NCBI GenBank assembly: GCA_003242255.1 | Contig: QGUT01000061.1 | Location: forward strand, 1 to 8,581 | Length of the DNA: 8,581 nucleotides | Source: Bacillota bacterium | GTDB taxonomy: Bacteria > Bacillota > Thermosediminibacteria > Thermosediminibacterales > Thermosediminibacteraceae | Reading direction: 5' to 3' | In this document: in pieces, positions 5,905-8,581 of the stretch | Layout: each line of letters begins with the position of its first letter | Numbering within the stretch: position 1 is the stretch's first letter | Translations under genes and position numbers: made by a program | Notes under the pieces: model-generated | Told to the model about the DNA's origin: nothing | Databases searched by the model: none | Seen by the model: only the letters and a program-made list of their open reading frames with translations

Positions 5905-6390
5905 ATGAAAAATGAGGGCTTGGTGGACCTGCTCATCGGGAATATGAAAAATCAGAAAGAAATTTACCGGGAACTCCTTGCGCTTTCGGAGAAAAAGACC
6001 GACGTCCTGGTAAAGGGCGATGTCAAGGCTTTGGAAGAGATAACTGAAGTGGAGCAGGAGATGATATTGAAGCTCGGCAGGATCGAAAGCGAAAGAATGG
6101 AAATAGTTGAATCGCTCTGCGGCGGCGAGACCACCGCAGAAAAACTCAAAGACATCCTGCCGGCCGATAAAAAGAAAGAGTTTGAGAGCATCGTCGAAGA
6201 ACTTAAAGGTATCCTTTTAAAACTACAGCGCTCCAACGAAGTCAACGAAAAGCTCATAAGGGGGGCCCTTGAATACATCAACTTTTCGATAGAACTCATG
6301 ACTTCCGCTGTCAAAAAGAACACCGGATACGACTCAGGGGGAAGGACATCGGAAGAAGGGACTTTGAGGATCATAGACAAGAAAGCTTAG
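5905..6390 (+). CDS. flgN: FlgN family flagellar export chaperone
   Basis: 161 residues, nearly all predicted helix and rich in Glu, Lys and Leu, which fits the FlgN helical hairpin. The early part (6-60) has the LIGNMKNQKEIYRELLALSEKKTDVLVKGDVKALEEITEVEQEM pattern of the family (regular heptads, and a conserved VKGDVKALEEI element at 36-46). The C-terminal helix (about 110-137) would be the cargo-binding part. FlgN keeps FlgK and FlgL soluble and directs them to the type III flagellar export gate; both cargo genes follow directly. The start ATG 5905 has GGGGG (5893-5897) seven bases upstream. Sequence identity in this family is low, so the call leans on gene position as well as pattern. Confidence 0.88.
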   Translation: MKNEGLVDLLIGNMKNQKEIYRELLALSEKKTDVLVKGDVKALEEITEVEQEMILKLGRIESERMEIVESLCGGETTAEKLKDILPADKKKEFESIVEELKGILLKLQRSNEVNEKLIRGALEYINFSIELMTSAVKKNTGYDSGGRTSEEGTLRIIDKKA

Positions 6391-6406
6391 GATTGGCGGT
6401 GATATT

Positions 6407-7813
6407 TTGTATTCCAGCTTTTTCGGAATCGAAATCGCAAAAAAAGCTCTCTTTGCCCAGCAGAGGGGCCTCGAGAACGTGGCCCATAACGTGGCCAACG
6501 CCAATACAGAAGGTTACTCCCGCCAGAAAGCGGTGATGGAAGCTACCTTCATGAAGCCCTACGGCCTGACAACTGCAGGAGCGGGTGCATACCAGCTCGG
6601 AACCGGCGTCAAAGTGTCCGATATCGTGCGGATAAGGGACGACTTCGCCGACATGCAGTACAGGAGCGAAAACTCCTCCCTGGGCCGGTGGTCGGTGCAG
6701 GCCGATATGCTGAAGCAGATAGAGGCGGTGTTCAACGAACCTTCCGACATAGGCGTCTCCTCGGTGCTCACCCAGTTCTGGCAGGCCCTGGAGGAACTTT
6801 CTAAAAACCCGGAGGCCATTGAAATCAGGGAGACGGTGAAGGAACGGGCGGTGACCCTGGTCGAGACGATAAACCATACGGCCATCGAACTCAAAGAATT
6901 GATGGAGGACGTAAACTTCAACATTTCGGTGAAAGTGAGCGAGATAAACACCCTCGCCAGGCAGATCGCGGCCCTGAATTCCGAAATCTACCAGCTTGAG
7001 ATAAGAGGCGTGACGGCCGCCGACCTGAGGGATAGAAGGGACTTCCTGCTGGACCAGCTTTCGAAATTGGTGGATATAAGGACCTACGAGGACGAAAACG
7101 GCCTTTTTACCGTTAACGTTGGAGGGGCCATTCTGGTAAAGGGATACGATACGTCCCCGGTAATTTTTGATTCGTCGAACCTCGACGATTTGCCCATCTG
7201 GCAGGAATACAATTTGCCCCTTTCGATGAACTCCGGCGAACTGAAGGGGCTTCTGGATTTGAGGGACAAAATCTCGGGGTACCTGGAGAGCCTCAGGACC
7301 TTTGCACAGGCCTTTGTCGAAAGTTTCAACGAAATCCATAAGGGAGGCTACGACCTCTACGGCGAACCGGGCCGGGATTTCTTCACCTTAAGCCAGAGCG
7401 ACGACGGCTCCCTCCTGTTCGTGAGCCAGGACATATTGAACGATGTCAGAAGGATAGCCGCTGCGGAAACTTCCAGCGGCGTTCCCGGAGACAACCGGAA
7501 CGCTTTGAAGCTGGCCGACCTGAGGTATGCTCACCTTTCGGCTTTGAACGGCACATTAGACGACTATTACGGCGCCTTGATCTCGCGCATAGGCATAGAT
7601 TCCCAGGAAGCCCAGCGGATGGCCGAAGCCCAGGAGTACATGGTAAGCCAGCTGGACGAGAGGAGAAAGGAGATCTCCTCCGTTTCCCTGGACGAAGAGA
7701 TGACAAAAATGATTATGTACCAGCACGCTTACAATGCCGCGGCTAGAATGGTGACCGCAATAGACGAGATGCTGGAGATCATAATAAACCGCATGGGCGT
7801 TGCAGGAAGGTAG
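6407..7813 (+). CDS. flgK: Flagellar hook-associated protein 1 FlgK
   Basis: 468 residues. The N-terminus is the flagellar rod/hook motif (about 4-40): SSFFGIEIAKKALFAQQRGL, then ENVAHNVANANTEGYSRQ, with the ANANTEGYSRQ hallmark. The C-terminus has the matching bbr_C segment (about 427-468): SLDEEMTKMIMYQHAYNAAARM, then VTAIDEMLEIIINRMG. The two ends form the coiled-coil core, and the middle (about 90-420) makes the outer domains. FlgK is the first of two junction proteins between hook and filament. It is on the short side of the usual 450-650 range. The start is TTG 6407; GGCGGTGA (6395-6402) lies four bases upstream, and the encoded MYSSFFGI aligns with other FlgK starts. flgL begins 10 bases after the stop. 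Confidence 0.96.
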   Translation: MYSSFFGIEIAKKALFAQQRGLENVAHNVANANTEGYSRQKAVMEATFMKPYGLTTAGAGAYQLGTGVKVSDIVRIRDDFADMQYRSENSSLGRWSVQADMLKQIEAVFNEPSDIGVSSVLTQFWQALEELSKNPEAIEIRETVKERAVTLVETINHTAIELKELMEDVNFNISVKVSEINTLARQIAALNSEIYQLEIRGVTAADLRDRRDFLLDQLSKLVDIRTYEDENGLFTVNVGGAILVKGYDTSPVIFDSSNLDDLPIWQEYNLPLSMNSGELKGLLDLRDKISGYLESLRTFAQAFVESFNEIHKGGYDLYGEPGRDFFTLSQSDDGSLLFVSQDILNDVRRIAAAETSSGVPGDNRNALKLADLRYAHLSALNGTLDDYYGALISRIGIDSQEAQRMAEAQEYMVSQLDERRKEISSVSLDEEMTKMIMYQHAYNAAARMVTAIDEMLEIIINRMGVAGR

Positions 7814-7823
7814 GGATGATTAG

Positions 7824-8581
7824 ATGAGGGTAACCCAGAATATGCTGGCGGAAGCCTTTATGCGAAACCTTTCCTACAATTTGAGAAGGCTCGGAGAAAA
7901 GCAGGACCAGCTTTCTTCCGGCAAACGGGTGAGGCTCCCCTCCGACGACCCGGTGTCGGCGGTGCTGGCCATGAGGCTGAGGAACACTCTGCTCTCGATT
8001 GAACAGTACTCAAAAAACGTGGACGACGCCATGACCTGGCTGCAGAACACCGAGGCAGCCCTGCAGAACACCGGCGAGATCCTGCAGAGGATCAGGGAGC
8101 TGGTGGTGTACGGCTCCAACGGCACTTTGACGGACAGCGACCGGAATGCCATTTTGGATGAGATTACCCAGTTAAAAGAACAGATTTTACAGGAGGCCAA
8201 CTCCTCGTACAACAACAAATACATATTCGGCGGTTACGGCACCGACGTGCGGCCCTTCTCGTACGATGAAAACGGGAAGATAGTGGCGAACGAGAACTTC
8301 GCTTATATTACTAAAGTGGAAGTGCTGTCCGACAAAGGGGCACAAGATGGAGAGAAGACCGGCTTTAGGGCCTCGATGGTGGATGCGGCAAAGTTGGGCG
8401 AGGGCATCAGAGAAGGCGTGTATACGATAGAAATTAAGAACTTGAATGCTGACGACAAGACGGCAGATATTGAGATAAAGGACGGAAGCGGAAACACTAT
8501 AGCAAAAGCTCAAGGGGTCCTGATAAATGAAGATGGTCAGGTTATAAAAGGAGTCGGTGTGGACGAGAACAACAATGAGAT
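7824..8581 (+). CDS. flgL: Flagellar hook-associated protein 3 FlgL (3' end outside window)
   Basis: 252 codons are visible and the frame is still open at the edge. The N-terminus is the flagellin-type core: MRVTQNMLAEAFMRNLSYNL, then LGEKQDQLSSGKRVRLPSDDPVSA (23-46) and the coiled helices to about 130. FGGYGTDVRPF (135-145) is the usual FlgL turn into the outer domain. After it comes a variable domain (about 146-252). It includes GIREGVYTIEIKNLNADDKT (194-213), which resembles the flagellin hook IN motif seen in some FlgL and FliD proteins. The conserved C-terminal helix lies beyond the window. The start ATG 7824 is 10 bases after flgK; the ribosome-binding site AAGG/AGGG (7808-7816) overlaps the flgK stop. 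FlgL sits between FlgK and the filament. Confidence 0.95.
   Translation, partial: MRVTQNMLAEAFMRNLSYNLRRLGEKQDQLSSGKRVRLPSDDPVSAVLAMRLRNTLLSIEQYSKNVDDAMTWLQNTEAALQNTGEILQRIRELVVYGSNGTLTDSDRNAILDEITQLKEQILQEANSSYNNKYIFGGYGTDVRPFSYDENGKIVANENFAYITKVEVLSDKGAQDGEKTGFRASMVDAAKLGEGIREGVYTIEIKNLNADDKTADIEIKDGSGNTIAKAQGVLINEDGQVIKGVGVDENNNE

Noticed and set aside
6371..7339. Long 322-codon open frame on the minus strand opposite flgK
   Set aside because: It lies wholly inside flgK, which has clear family motifs at both ends. The antisense protein has no recognisable pattern, and open antisense frames are common opposite GC-rich coding sequence.
1..8581. Mobile elements, CRISPR, tRNA/rRNA genes, toxin-antitoxin or defence genes
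   Set aside because: No terminal repeats, transposase motifs, spaced direct repeats, tRNA-like cloverleaf or known defence motifs were seen. All genes fit housekeeping, transport or flagellar families.

Overview
The window looks like chromosomal DNA of a motile Gram-positive bacterium of the Clostridia, probably a thermophile in the Thermoanaerobacterales/Thermosediminibacterales range. Reasons: the gene order comF-yvyF-flgM-flgN-flgK-flgL is the Firmicutes late-flagellar cluster; ribosome-binding sites are strong (AGGAG/GGGGGTG type); TTG and GTG starts are frequent; arginine is written mostly as AGG/CGG; proteins are rich in Glu and Lys. The taxon is inferred from gene content and style, not from a marker gene.

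Layout. (1) 1-280, minus strand: the N-terminal end of a lipoprotein that looks like a TAXI-family TRAP-transporter solute-binding protein, cut by the window edge. (2) 281-488: an AT-rich divergent intergenic region with a good sigma-A type promoter on each strand; the plus-strand one carries an inverted repeat over its -35 element. (3) 489-3595, plus strand: lemA, a TPM-domain membrane protein with a glycine-rich tail, and a TGS-domain nucleoside (uridine-like) kinase, closely spaced and apparently co-transcribed. (4) 3603-4240: the long-form ribosome hibernation factor hpf with its own extended -10 promoter and a clean intrinsic terminator that begins within its stop codon. (5) 4314-8581, plus strand: comF-type phosphoribosyltransferase, the zinc-ribbon flagellar-region protein YvyF, the anti-sigma factor FlgM, the FlgN chaperone, and the hook-filament junction proteins FlgK and FlgL (FlgL cut by the window end).

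How the genes work together. The flagellar block is a checkpoint-plus-cargo set. FlgM holds the flagellar sigma factor until the hook is complete. FlgN is the export chaperone for FlgK and FlgL, which form the junction on which the filament grows. comF and yvyF lie upstream, as in Bacillus, but no comFA helicase gene precedes comF. A gap of about 130 bases before flgM contains a possible sigma-28 type -10 element and an inverted repeat able to cover the flgM ribosome-binding site, which may separate read-through from local flgM expression.

I see no mobile element, CRISPR array, tRNA, rRNA or defence system, and no convincing undescribed multi-gene system. The most useful second looks are the flgM leader, the operator-like repeat in front of lemA, the three-part kinase and the added domain in FlgL.
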